Assembly (NCBI GenBank): GCA_002298165.1
Contig: DBMI01000018.1
Coordinates: forward strand, 1-49,032
Length of the DNA stretch: 49,032 nucleotides
Source of the DNA: Desulfarculales bacterium UBA702
GTDB lineage: Bacteria; Desulfobacterota; Syntrophobacteria; Syntrophobacterales; Syntrophobacteraceae
Direction of reading: 5' to 3'
Within the stretch, counting starts at the first letter, position 1. Each line of letters starts with the position of its first letter. The notes beneath the pieces are model-generated. The model saw only the letters and a list, made by a program, of their open reading frames with translations, did not search any database and was not told the DNA's origin. This document shows positions 8,761 through 18,284 of the stretch, in pieces. Position numbers and translations under genes: made by a program.

Positions 8761-10182
8761 ATGGCCGAGAACGAAAAGACAATCAGCGGCGGCAATAGCC
8801 CGCCCGAATCAGGTTCCACTACCCCCGAGATGTTCGAAAACATATACCGCAGGGTCAGGGAAAAGAAGGAGAGCTATAAGCGCTACAATTTCGAGCGCTC
8901 GCAGGAGGAGGCCTTTGCGACCTTTTTCGACCTGGCGCAGGAATTTACCACAATCGAGAGCATGTTCCAGGTCTGTGTGGCTGTTCCGAAGGAATTTTTC
9001 GGACTCGATAGCAACCTCTATATAATCAATCCCAAAAGGTCTCGCCTGGAGCTGGTATGTACGAGCAGCGGCGGGATCGTACCACCCGAGCAGCGGGACA
9101 AACATGATGTCGGCCTTGTCAACGAACCGGTTAAGGCTGATGGCTCATGGCTTTTTCCGATCAGGGGAAATGCGGCCCTGGCCGACGCGCTCCCATTTCT
9201 CGGCCAGAGCCGGATACTGGGTGTTTTTCAGATATTTTCCGAGACCGATCTGGACGAGCGCAAGCATTTCTTCCTGGAAAAATTCACCAACAGGATCGGA
9301 TACAATCTCCACCAGAAACTGCTGGTCGAGCAGAATATCGAGCACATCAAATTTATAAACCAACTGGTGGCTGACATTGAGCATAATGTCATATCCCCCA
9401 ATCTCTATTACAGGCTCTTCCTTATTCGCCTCAAAAAGATGACCCGCAGCTACGAGGAAATAGAAAAGATTATCAGCGAAATTTCGAATACCTCGGGCCT
9501 TACCTGCGAGGACGTTTCCGATTCGCTTCGTTCGGCGGCAAAGACGCTCGATGAAATGAATTCGGGCCTGCGAAGCGAATACTACTCATTATCCAAGCAC
9601 TACGAACACACAAGCCTTTTTCTCGAAACCCTTTTTCGAAAAGATCATTTCCAGAAAGGGACTTACGTCCTTAGAAAGCAGTCGGCCAACTTCCGCACTG
9701 AGATAATCGAGCCGCTGCTGGAGCGCTACTCGCAACAGTTTGCAAAGCGGGGAATAAAGGTTGAGTATGGGCTCGAAAATGTACCTGATGAACAGGTTAC
9801 CCTTTTTGTCGATAAGGGGCTGATTTCGCAGGTTTTCGACAACTTCTTCTCAAATGCCCTGAAATACACAAATGAACCGCCGGAGCGTTGCGGAAACAAG
9901 ATAAAACTTTTCTCCATCAACCGCCAGATTATCAAGGATTTCTTCGGCGAGGATAAACCGGCCGTCCGATTCAATTTTTTCACGAGCGGCACGCCGCTAA
10001 GCACTGAAGAATCAGCCAAGATATTCGAGGAAGGCTACCGGGCCGGCCGGACGGTGGAAAGCGGAACCGGCCATGGCCTTCATTTTGTGAAAAACGTGGT
10101 GGAAATTCATGGCGGGACCGTAGGCATCGAGCCCGGGAACTGCGGAAACCAGATCTTTTTTATCTTGCCTTTCAGGGAGTAA
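8761..10182 (+). CDS. Orphan histidine-kinase-like sensor protein
   Basis: A 473-residue soluble protein with no predicted membrane segment. The C-terminal third is a GHKL ATPase: an N-box-like DNFFSNALKYTNE and a clear G2 box, SGTGHGLHFVKNVVEIHGG. A G1 box is hard to see. The probable phospho-acceptor is His208 in ADIEHNVISPN, followed by an amphipathic helix fitting the dimerisation domain. Residues ~40-190 look like a GAF-type sensor, but I cannot assign it firmly. A ggagg ribosome binding site precedes ATG 8761. No response regulator is adjacent, so the partner is unknown; the pilus operon upstream is a possible but unproven target. Confidence 0.8.
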   Translation: MAENEKTISGGNSPPESGSTTPEMFENIYRRVREKKESYKRYNFERSQEEAFATFFDLAQEFTTIESMFQVCVAVPKEFFGLDSNLYIINPKRSRLELVCTSSGGIVPPEQRDKHDVGLVNEPVKADGSWLFPIRGNAALADALPFLGQSRILGVFQIFSETDLDERKHFFLEKFTNRIGYNLHQKLLVEQNIEHIKFINQLVADIEHNVISPNLYYRLFLIRLKKMTRSYEEIEKIISEISNTSGLTCEDVSDSLRSAAKTLDEMNSGLRSEYYSLSKHYEHTSLFLETLFRKDHFQKGTYVLRKQSANFRTEIIEPLLERYSQQFAKRGIKVEYGLENVPDEQVTLFVDKGLISQVFDNFFSNALKYTNEPPERCGNKIKLFSINRQIIKDFFGEDKPAVRFNFFTSGTPLSTEESAKIFEEGYRAGRTVESGTGHGLHFVKNVVEIHGGTVGIEPGNCGNQIFFILPFRE

Positions 10183-10892
10183 TCCGTTATTTCAGATCGT
10201 TCTAAATAGTACACCGTATTTCATCTAGTTGCATCCAATTCACGATTCATAACGAAAAGAAAATTCATATCGGGTAAGCGGTCAAAAGCCGGTCAGTACT
10301 GCATCCGCAGCCGGGATTAGCCGACGACAGGATAAATTCGAGTGCTTCCCGTCCAATAGGAATTCTTTAACAATAAACATTCTCAATACCGGGTTGCCTT
10401 TCCTGTCCCTAAACGAACCTACACGCGACCCCATTCTGCACGTCCATGGGGTGTTTACGCAGAGCAAAATATAGTGTTTCACCCATTTTAAATATTCGAG
10501 GATAGCATTACATCCATACGCAAGTTTACTGACAATATCACTCCAACAATGGAGCACTCGACAGTTTCGGCAAAATCAAAGCGGCCCCGACACATCGGGC
10601 CAAATCCAATGACTCAGGTAGGGCAAAACATTGGATCTGAAGCGCTTGTGATTTGCCCTGTCTGGTAGAATGCATGTTTTTTGGACCGCGAAGGCGGCCC
10701 GCGTTCTTCCGGGTTCCGAACCGAGTGCTCCCCGGCAATCACTTATAACAGACTCACAGGCAGCGGCGATTGATCCACTTGAACAAAGTCACAATTCCAA
10801 GAGGTCATATTGGAGTAAGCGATTTTGCAGTTTTTAAGGGATACAAATTCAGACCTCTGGGTCTTCACCAATCCCGGAATGGAGGACAACAA
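10183..10892. other. Long intergenic region before the oxidase pair
   Basis: About 700 bases without a supportable gene. A 91-codon minus-strand frame (10282-10557) has no family resemblance and no good ribosome binding site. The first oxidase has an in-frame upstream ATG at 10770, but the signal peptide and ribosome binding site place the real start at 10893. I see no strong promoter or terminator. Confidence 0.5.
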
Positions 10893-13800
10893 ATGAACAA
10901 GCGAGGATTTTTACTTTTGATCATGGGGCTGGCGCTCCTCTTTGCGGCCATTCCACTTGGAATCGATCCTGCCGACGCAGGGCCCGGCACCGGTGCGACG
11001 GCTGCCCTGGCGACTCCGAGCGGAGGCACCTTTTTCGCCAACAGCCCGATTCTCAGGAAGTTCGTGGATTCTCTGCCGGGTTTGGGACCAACAGGGGCCA
11101 ATAACCTCGGTCAGTTTATCCCGGTGGCCACCCCCGGAGCTATGCTCGGGGGGGACTATTATGAAATTGGACTCTATGAATACAGGGAGCAGATGCACTC
11201 CGATCTTCCCCCTGTAGTAGGGGCCAAGAACAGTCCGACTGCAACGGGCGGCACAAAGCTCCGTGGCTACATCCAGGAGAATGGCGGCACCCCCGTTCTT
11301 GAGCCGCATTACCTGGGACCGGCGATCGTAGCCAACAGGAACACACCGGTTCGAATCAAGTTCACCAACCGACTGCCCCTCGGTGCCGCTGGAAACCTGA
11401 TGATTCCGGTGGATCAGAGATTGATGGGAGCCGGCATGGGTCCACTCGACGCAGGGGGCGCTGCCTGCGACCCCATGGCGGTAGGGGCGACCTGCGCGAA
11501 CTACACCGAAAACCGGTCCACCATCCACCTTCACGGCGGGCGCACACCCTGGATCAGTGACGGAACACCCCATCAGTGGACTGTACCGGCAGGGGAAACC
11601 ACTCCTTTTCTAAAAGGTGTCAGCGCGCAGGACGTACCGGATATGCCGGCCACCGGCGCGGGGGAACTGACATACTTCTTATCCAACCAGCAAAGCGCAA
11701 GGCTCCTGTTCTACCACGACCACGCTTGGGGCATAACACGGCTCAACGTGTATGGCGGTATTGCAGCCCCCTATATCATCCGTGATCCGGCCGAAACTAC
11801 CCTGATTACGGGCGGCCTCATCCCCTCGGGTGCCGCCGAGGTTCCTCTTGTCATCCAGGACAGGACTTTTGTCCCCAAAGACATTGCGGTGCAGGATGCC
11901 AAGTGGGATACCGCCAAGTGGGGTGGATGGGGCAGTCTCTGGCTTCCGCATGTCTATGAAATCAACCAGTGGCCCGGCAACCCCGACGGCAGTGGAACCA
12001 ACCCCTTTGGCAGGTGGGATTACGGTCCATATACCTGGCCTATTTTCCAGATTCCGGCGGCCAAGATGGGCGTCTACACCGCCAATGACTCGACGGTACC
12101 GGAAGCTTTCGGAGATACCCTCATAGTAAACGGCACGGCTTATCCATACCTGAACGTCGACCGCAAGGCTTATCGCTTCAGAATTCTCAATGCCTGCAAC
12201 GACCGGTTTTTAAACCTCCAAATGTATTACGTCGATCCGAACGACCCGAATGGCACGGAAGTCAGGATGGTCGCGGCCAACTCGTTCATCCAGGCTGATT
12301 TGGCCGCCGACATGGGCCAGGGGACCTCGCTCTATAGCGGTTACTGGACCTCGATCGATAACCGGACGGTGCAGAACATGATTTACTCGCACGGGATCTC
12401 CACCCTCTACGTCGATTTGGGAGCCGACGGTCTCTGGTCGCACGACGGGGCGGTCTGGACACAGATCTCTTCAACCCCCGTCACCAAGATGACTGCGACC
12501 AGTTCCAAGCTTTACGTACTGTTCGGCGCCTGGGGAGTATGGGAATGGGACGGCAAGACATTCAAGCAAATCGATACCAACACGCCCGATGATATTGTCG
12601 CAACTACCACAGGCGTTTATGCCCAGTATGCAGGCTGGGGCATATATAAATATGACGGAGTTTCCTGGACAAACGTGTCGCCCAATCCGGCGACTAAAAT
12701 GCTGGGCGCCGGCGCCAATCTCTATGCCACCTTCCCCGGGTACGGGGTGTGGAAACATGACGGCACCACATTTACCCAGATTGATTCAAACACTCCTCTG
12801 AACATGGTTGGATCCAGTACAGCTCTTTACGCGGACCATGGTAATTGGGGCTTGTACAAATATGACGGCACGACCTGGACGAACATTTCTGCTAATCCCG
12901 TCGGCAGTATGACCGCATCCGATAGCAGCGACGAGCTCTATGCGACATTTGGCAAGTGGGGCCTCTGGCACTACGATGGCACGAACTGGACCCAGATCGA
13001 TCCGACGAATACGCCTACCAGCATGGCGGCTTCGAGCACGGGCCTCTACTGCGCCTACGACAATCTGGGCACCTGGAAATACACCACCACAGGCATTTGG
13101 TCACAAATCTCTTCCTCACAGCCTTTGAAGCTGCAGCCCGTAAACTTCGTTGCGCATGCCGGCTGGCCTATAGATGGAAGGGCCGGAGGCGTACCCGATC
13201 CCAATACGGCGGGACCAGATTTGATACTTATCGGCAATGAAAGCGGATTCGTGCCTAATCCGGTAAACTTGACAAACCGGCCCATCGACTATGATTACAA
13301 CCGCAGAAGCGCAACCGTTCTCAACGTCATCAGCCATACGATTTTTCTCGGTCCGGCCGAGCGAGCCGATGTGATCGTTGATTTTTCGCAGGTTCCGGCC
13401 GGCTCCAAGCTGATTTTGTATAATGATTCTCCTGCGCCGGTTCCGGGCTTCGACACGCGTCTGGATTACTATACGGGCAATCCCGATCAGACAGCCTCCG
13501 GAGGTGCGCCTTCGACCCTTGCCGGCTACGGTCCGAATACCCGGACAATCATGCAGTTCCGGGTTTCCAACACCGCCGCTGCCCCGAAGTTCAACCTGAC
13601 TGCTCTCCAAACCGCCTGGCCGACCGCTTATTCGACTTCTCAGGCACAGCCGATCGTTGGACAATCGGTTTACAACAAAGCATTCAAGACTACCTACCTC
13701 GACCAGTTTGCACCACTGAATGCTGGTTCGTCAGTGAATCCAAACTTTACATTCGCTGCCGGCAAGGCTTTCCAGTATGCGCCTGACAGGCTGGCGCCCG

Positions 13801-14426
13801 CAACCCTTGTAGCTGCCGCGGCGGGCAGCACCGTAAGCATTCCTGTCATAAGCAAGGCCATAGTCGAAGATTTTGACGATTACGGGCGCATGAATGCGCA
13901 GCTCGGGGTCGAAATGCCTTTTACCAGCGTTTTGGTCCAGACAACCGTTCCCTTCAAGTACATAGACCCGGCGACGGAGACTTTCGCTCCCGACGAGGTC
14001 CAGATATGGAAGATCGTTCATAATGGAGTCGATACTCACGCCATCCATTTCCACCTCTTCGACGTACAGTTGATCGACAGGGTCGGCTGGGACGGGACCA
14101 TCAAACCGCCCGGACCCCACGAAGAGGGCTGGAAAGAAACAGTGAAGATCAACCCGCTGGAAGACACCATTGTTGCGGTGCATGCGCCAAGCCTTCTCGA
14201 GTTTACTGTGCCGTTCGCGGTGCCGGCCAGCTCTCGTCTTCTGGACCCGTCGAATCTGGTGAATACGACTGCGCAGTTCAGCCAACTCGATCCAGCGACA
14301 GGCCAGGCGCCGGCGGTTCCCGTGTCGAACGTTATGACCAACTTCGCATGGGAATATGTGTGGCACTGCCATCTGTTGGGGCATGAAGAAAACGATATGA
14401 TGCGCCCGATGATTTACAACCGGTAG
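10893..14426 (+). CDS. Secreted multicopper oxidase with inserted propeller-like repeats (intact copper sites)
   Basis: A 1177-residue exported protein from ATG 10893 (ggagga at 10881-10886). The signal peptide ends near PADAGPG. Copper motifs are complete: H212-L-H214, H275-D-H277, H1049-x-x-H1052-x-H1054, and H1158-C1159-H1160-x3-H1164-x4-M1169, which supply the type 1 Cys/His/Met and all eight type 2/3 histidines. The N-terminal region (FVDSLPGLGPTGANNLGQ, YREQMHSDLP) resembles the large OmpB/MofA-type oxidases linked to metal oxidation or reduction. Between the second and third copper motifs (about residues 477-749) lie one partial and seven full ~35-residue repeats with a LYxxFGxWGLWKYDGTxWTQI pattern, probably a beta-propeller. 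A paralogue follows 112 bases downstream. Substrate is unknown. Confidence 0.92.
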   Translation: MNKRGFLLLIMGLALLFAAIPLGIDPADAGPGTGATAALATPSGGTFFANSPILRKFVDSLPGLGPTGANNLGQFIPVATPGAMLGGDYYEIGLYEYREQMHSDLPPVVGAKNSPTATGGTKLRGYIQENGGTPVLEPHYLGPAIVANRNTPVRIKFTNRLPLGAAGNLMIPVDQRLMGAGMGPLDAGGAACDPMAVGATCANYTENRSTIHLHGGRTPWISDGTPHQWTVPAGETTPFLKGVSAQDVPDMPATGAGELTYFLSNQQSARLLFYHDHAWGITRLNVYGGIAAPYIIRDPAETTLITGGLIPSGAAEVPLVIQDRTFVPKDIAVQDAKWDTAKWGGWGSLWLPHVYEINQWPGNPDGSGTNPFGRWDYGPYTWPIFQIPAAKMGVYTANDSTVPEAFGDTLIVNGTAYPYLNVDRKAYRFRILNACNDRFLNLQMYYVDPNDPNGTEVRMVAANSFIQADLAADMGQGTSLYSGYWTSIDNRTVQNMIYSHGISTLYVDLGADGLWSHDGAVWTQISSTPVTKMTATSSKLYVLFGAWGVWEWDGKTFKQIDTNTPDDIVATTTGVYAQYAGWGIYKYDGVSWTNVSPNPATKMLGAGANLYATFPGYGVWKHDGTTFTQIDSNTPLNMVGSSTALYADHGNWGLYKYDGTTWTNISANPVGSMTASDSSDELYATFGKWGLWHYDGTNWTQIDPTNTPTSMAASSTGLYCAYDNLGTWKYTTTGIWSQISSSQPLKLQPVNFVAHAGWPIDGRAGGVPDPNTAGPDLILIGNESGFVPNPVNLTNRPIDYDYNRRSATVLNVISHTIFLGPAERADVIVDFSQVPAGSKLILYNDSPAPVPGFDTRLDYYTGNPDQTASGGAPSTLAGYGPNTRTIMQFRVSNTAAAPKFNLTALQTAWPTAYSTSQAQPIVGQSVYNKAFKTTYLDQFAPLNAGSSVNPNFTFAAGKAFQYAPDRLAPATLVAAAAGSTVSIPVISKAIVEDFDDYGRMNAQLGVEMPFTSVLVQTTVPFKYIDPATETFAPDEVQIWKIVHNGVDTHAIHFHLFDVQLIDRVGWDGTIKPPGPHEEGWKETVKINPLEDTIVAVHAPSLLEFTVPFAVPASSRLLDPSNLVNTTAQFSQLDPATGQAPAVPVSNVMTNFAWEYVWHCHLLGHEENDMMRPMIYNR
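12397..13140 (+). repeat. Seven tandem ~35-residue propeller-like repeats in oxidase 1
   Basis: Each unit runs from a Leu/Val-Tyr start through G-x-W/Y-G-hydrophobic-W/Y, Y/H-D-G, W/F-T-Q/N-I, to an N-x-P...M turn. Starts fall near residues 503, 541, 576, 611, 646, 683 and 719 of the protein. A half unit just before (LYSGYWTSIDNR, near residue 477) could close the ring. Confidence 0.85.
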
Positions 14427-14538
14427 GCACCGCGCCGGGGGCCACCGCCTTCCTGGAAGGGATGCGGTGAACCCCGGTCCTCACCCCCAAAGGAGATATT
14501 CAAGTTCTCTTTAGCAGCAAAACTCAAGGAGACAAGTC

Positions 14539-17500
14539 ATGAATAAGCGAAGATTCTTCATCCTCATAATGGGGTTGGCACTGGCGGTTGCTTCGATTCC
14601 GCCGGCACTCGATCTCGCCTGGGCGGGGCCGGGGACTACTGCGGCAGGTGCGGCCGCAACTCCAAGCGGAGGGACTTTTTATGCTAACAGCCCGATAATC
14701 CAGAAATTCGTGGATTCGCTTCCGGGTGTTGGATCGGCAAATGCAAACAACCTCGGGCAGTACATCCCGGTCGCAGTTCCCGACACCACCACCTATCCCG
14801 GGTGCGACTACTATGAAATAGCCCTGGTGCAGTACAGAGAGCAGATGCACTCGAGTTTTCCGGCGGTGCGAGGGTACCCAACCAGTACGAGTGCATGGGG
14901 CGGTACCCTGCTTCGCGGATATATGCAGTCGAATACCGGCAATTCCGACCTGTCCACGCCTCATTATCTCGGACCAATGATCCAGGCTCAAAAGGACCGG
15001 CCGGTACGCATTACATTTACGAACAAGCTTCCCGGCGGCAGCCATATCCTGCCGGTTGACACAACGCTCCTCGGGGCTGGAATGGGGCCTCTGGACAACG
15101 CCGGGCTTCCTTGCGATCCGCTGGCGATTGGAGCGACATGCGCAAGTTATCCCGAGAATCGCGCGGGACTCACCCTTCATGGGGGGTTTACCCCGTGGTT
15201 CAGCGCAGGACTGCCACATCAGTGGACTGCCTCGCTTTGGGAAGGCCCGACACAGTTTCCAAAGGGGGCCGCGGTTAAAAACGTTCCCGATATGTGGTTT
15301 GACGCGACAACCCACCAGGTAATCCCCGGCGCTTCTTTGTTTCCGCCGAATGCAAATGCGACCAACGATCCCGGTCCGGGGGCAATGACGTTCTATTTTC
15401 CCAATGCCCAGACCGCCAGAATGCTTTTCTATCACGATCAGACGATCGGGATTAGCCGACTCAATGTTTATGCCGGCGAGCTTGCACCTTATGTGGTTTC
15501 GGACTCGGTCGAGAAGGGGCTTGTCGATTCCGGTGTTATACCCTCTACCCAAATCCCCCTCATTATCCAAGACAAAACCTTTGTCCCACAGGATATCAGT
15601 ATCCAGGATGCCAGGTGGGATCTTACAAAGTGGGGTAATATAAACGATCTGTGGTTCCCCCATGTCTATGAAACCAACCAGTGGCCGGCGAACCCGAACC
15701 TCACCGGGGCTAATGATTTCGGAAGATGGGACTACGGCCCCTGGTTCTGGCCCATTTTCCCGGTGGCCGCGGACAAGGCCGGCATATATCAATCCTGGAC
15801 CTCCGTTGTGCCGGAATCTTTCATGGATACACCCCTGGTCAACGGCACAGCCTACCCTTATCTCAATGTAGACCGGAAAGCATACAGGTTCCGGATTCTC
15901 AACGCCTCAAACGACCGGTTTCTAAATCTCAGCCTCTTCTATGCCGACCCAGATGTCGGTAAAGATGGTACGGAAGTGAAAATGACCGCAGCTAACCCCC
16001 GGAACGCCAACGAGTTAGCCGCCGACCTGGGCAGTGGAATTCAGCTCTACAATGGAAGCTGGTCAGCACTCGACAGCCGCAGCCCCACGGACATGGTATA
16101 TTCGGCCGGCCTCGCGAGCCTTTTTGTTGATATGGGGGCCAATGGCGTCTGGCAGGATGACGGCGTTACCTGGACCAAGATATCGAGCACCAAACCATCC
16201 AGGATGGTTGCTTCTGACAGTCTCTTGTTTGTGGATTTTGGTGCTTGGGGACTCTGGAAATGGGACGGGATGAGTTTTACCCAGATCAACGCCAACCTGC
16301 CCTCGGATATGGTCGCATCGAGTTCAGCGCTCTACGCCTACTACCCCGGCTACGGGATCTACAGCTACGATGGCACCAGCTGGAGCCTGATCTCCTCCAA
16401 TTCTCCGACGAAGATGATGGCCTCCGGCACAAATCTCTATGTGGATTTCGGCGCTTGGGGACTCTGGAAATACGACGGGACCACTTTCAGCCAGATCAAC
16501 GCCAACTCACCGCAGGATATGGTCGCATCGAGTGCGGCCTTTTATGCAAGTTTTGGCGGCTCCGGGATTCATAAATATGACGGAACTTCGTGGACAAACA
16601 TTTCCACCAACCCCGCCGGCAAGATGGCCGCTTCGAGCTGGGGAACGGATCTATACGTCCAGTTCGGGGGAGCGGGGCTCTGGCGGTACGACAACACCAG
16701 TTGGACCCAGATTGATACCAAGCTGCCAGACAACATGGTCGCGGGATCGGGCCTGTACTGCGACTACGGCAGCACTGGACTCTGGAAGTACGCCTCCGGA
16801 AAATTTGTGAAGATCTCATCGAGTAAACCTAACAAGATGCTGGCTGTGAATTTCACCTCAAATGCGAACTGGCCTATTGACGGAAGAGCCGGCGGTGTAC
16901 CCGATCCGAGTACAGCCGGCCCCAATATGATCCAGATCGGCAATGACGGCGGCATCATGCCCGTGGCGCAGGTGATCCCGAATCAGCCCGTAGGGTATGA
17001 ATATTTCCGCAGAATCCTGACGACCCTGAATGTCCTCACCCATGCACTTTACCTGGGACCTGGCGAGCGGGCCGATGTCGTCGTCGATTTTTCCCAGGTA
17101 CCCGCAGGTTCCAGGCTGATTCTCTATAACGATGCTCCTTCTCCTGATGCAGGCTTCGACACGCGCTACGATTATTATACGGGCAATCCGGACCAGACCT
17201 CCACCGGTGGCGCGCCGACCACCACGCCGGGATATGGACCGAATACAAGAACCATTATGCAATTCCGCGTTTCCAACTCAACTCCCGCAACGGCATTCGA
17301 CCTGCCGTCGCTGCAGAGGGCGATCCCTGTAGCTTATGCCAACTCACAGGAGAAACCCATAGTTGCACATTCGGCCTACAATGCTGCTTACAATACCAGT
17401 TGGACCGATAATTACCCCAATCTCCATGTTGGTACGAACTTGCTCCCCACCTTTGATTTCACGGCCGGATCGAGCTTCTTGTACTTACCCTACAACGGTT

Positions 17501-18129
17501 CGGTGCTGGTTACCGCCTCTCCCGGCGAAGCAGTCAGTCTCCCAACCTATGAGAAGGCCATAGTCGAGGAAATGGATCTATACGGGCGAGCTTCATTCCA
17601 GATCGGAACGGAGATCCCGTTCACCTCGCTCATGGTTCAAACGACTATCCCGTTCAACTACAATGATCCGGCATCCGAGACGATCTATCCCGGTGAAGTA
17701 CAGATCTGGAAGATCGCACACAACGGTATCGAGACACATCCAATTCATATCGAGGGTCTGGAAATGCAGTTGATAGACAGGGCTGTATGGGACAATACCA
17801 TATTTGGACCCGACCTCAATGAGCATGGGTGGAAGGACACCATAAAGATGAATATGCTCGAGACCACCTTCGTTGCGGTAAGGGCGAAAATTCCCCCGAC
17901 TCCGGACACCATGGGCGGGGTATGGCATAGCACTCGCCTGCTCGACCCTACTCAGCCTTTTGCCACCACCGCCGAGTTCCAGAATTTGGATCCGCTTACC
18001 GGCCAGGCACCGGCGACCACGGTCATGAACCTGTTTACCGACTTCGGCCAAGAGTTGGTATGGGGAACGATGGCTTTTGGCCACAGGGATAATAATATGC
18101 AGCGCGCGGTTATCCTGAACGCCTGGTAA
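14539..18129 (+). CDS. Multicopper oxidase paralogue with degenerate copper sites and propeller-like repeats
   Basis: A 1196-residue exported protein with signal peptide (ends near LAWAGPG) and aagg/ag ribosome binding site at 14526-14531. It is collinear with the upstream oxidase along its whole length, including seven internal repeats. The copper motifs are eroded: first motif T212-L-H214; second H299-D-Q301; third H1067-x-x-H1070-x-E1072; fourth G1176-T1177-M1178-x3-H1182-x4-M1187. The type 1 Cys and five of eight type 2/3 His are gone, while the type 1 His pair and Met remain. The frame is open for 3.6 kb with conserved flanks, so selection seems to maintain the fold. It is probably a non-catalytic partner, a structural subunit or a metal-binding protein rather than an oxidase. 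Confidence 0.9.
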   Translation: MNKRRFFILIMGLALAVASIPPALDLAWAGPGTTAAGAAATPSGGTFYANSPIIQKFVDSLPGVGSANANNLGQYIPVAVPDTTTYPGCDYYEIALVQYREQMHSSFPAVRGYPTSTSAWGGTLLRGYMQSNTGNSDLSTPHYLGPMIQAQKDRPVRITFTNKLPGGSHILPVDTTLLGAGMGPLDNAGLPCDPLAIGATCASYPENRAGLTLHGGFTPWFSAGLPHQWTASLWEGPTQFPKGAAVKNVPDMWFDATTHQVIPGASLFPPNANATNDPGPGAMTFYFPNAQTARMLFYHDQTIGISRLNVYAGELAPYVVSDSVEKGLVDSGVIPSTQIPLIIQDKTFVPQDISIQDARWDLTKWGNINDLWFPHVYETNQWPANPNLTGANDFGRWDYGPWFWPIFPVAADKAGIYQSWTSVVPESFMDTPLVNGTAYPYLNVDRKAYRFRILNASNDRFLNLSLFYADPDVGKDGTEVKMTAANPRNANELAADLGSGIQLYNGSWSALDSRSPTDMVYSAGLASLFVDMGANGVWQDDGVTWTKISSTKPSRMVASDSLLFVDFGAWGLWKWDGMSFTQINANLPSDMVASSSALYAYYPGYGIYSYDGTSWSLISSNSPTKMMASGTNLYVDFGAWGLWKYDGTTFSQINANSPQDMVASSAAFYASFGGSGIHKYDGTSWTNISTNPAGKMAASSWGTDLYVQFGGAGLWRYDNTSWTQIDTKLPDNMVAGSGLYCDYGSTGLWKYASGKFVKISSSKPNKMLAVNFTSNANWPIDGRAGGVPDPSTAGPNMIQIGNDGGIMPVAQVIPNQPVGYEYFRRILTTLNVLTHALYLGPGERADVVVDFSQVPAGSRLILYNDAPSPDAGFDTRYDYYTGNPDQTSTGGAPTTTPGYGPNTRTIMQFRVSNSTPATAFDLPSLQRAIPVAYANSQEKPIVAHSAYNAAYNTSWTDNYPNLHVGTNLLPTFDFTAGSSFLYLPYNGSVLVTASPGEAVSLPTYEKAIVEEMDLYGRASFQIGTEIPFTSLMVQTTIPFNYNDPASETIYPGEVQIWKIAHNGIETHPIHIEGLEMQLIDRAVWDNTIFGPDLNEHGWKDTIKMNMLETTFVAVRAKIPPTPDTMGGVWHSTRLLDPTQPFATTAEFQNLDPLTGQAPATTVMNLFTDFGQELVWGTMAFGHRDNNMQRAVILNAW
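16105..16845 (+). repeat. Seven tandem ~35-residue propeller-like repeats in oxidase paralogue 2
   Basis: This is the same unit as in the first oxidase, at about residues 522-769. Blades starting at 16231 and 16441 are similar at DNA level over about 90 bases with an offset of exactly 210 bases (two blades), indicating a recent two-blade duplication or conversion. Confidence 0.85.
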
Positions 18130-18136
18130 GAACCTC

Positions 18137-18170
18137 GACGCCGCTTCGCCGTAAGCGGGGCGGCGTCGGC
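18137..18170. terminator. GC-rich hairpin after the oxidase pair
   Basis: The arms cgacgccgctt and a slightly longer aagcgg...cggcgtcg can pair around a short loop, directly after the second oxidase stop. There is no T-run, so intrinsic termination is uncertain. Confidence 0.4.
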
Positions 18171-18222
18171 AGCCGCTTTCTCCGGGTTTGAACGTCCCCG
18201 GAGCCTGACAAGGAACCCGAGC

Positions 18223-18249
18223 ATGGCCGGGGATGAATCTCCGGCCATG
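18223..18249. terminator. Perfect 9-bp hairpin before the FKBP gene
   Basis: CATGGCCGG and CCGGCCATG pair perfectly around a 9-base loop, 36 bases before the FKBP start. It may be a terminator for the oxidases or an mRNA-stabilising element. It lacks a T-tract. Confidence 0.4.
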
Positions 18250-18284
18250 TCCATGATCAATCAGAGGTTTCGAAAGGAGAAACA

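Noticed and set aside
10282..10557. 91-codon minus-strand frame in the gap before the oxidases
   Set aside because: There is no ribosome binding site, no family resemblance and no neighbour logic.
12397..13140. Reading the oxidase repeats as kelch, WD40 or RCC1 domains
   Set aside because: The ~35-residue unit and its W/G/YDG pattern do not match the diagnostic residues or lengths of those families, so I leave the family unnamed.
14524..15792. Long open frame on the minus strand opposite the second oxidase
   Set aside because: It lies entirely antisense to a gene with clear motifs, has no recognisable family and mirrors a similar antisense opening in the upstream paralogue; it is a codon-usage shadow.
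14539..18129. Calling the second oxidase a pseudogene
   Set aside because: The reading frame, signal peptide, ribosome binding site and repeat domain are intact; only copper ligands changed, so a functional non-oxidase is more likely.
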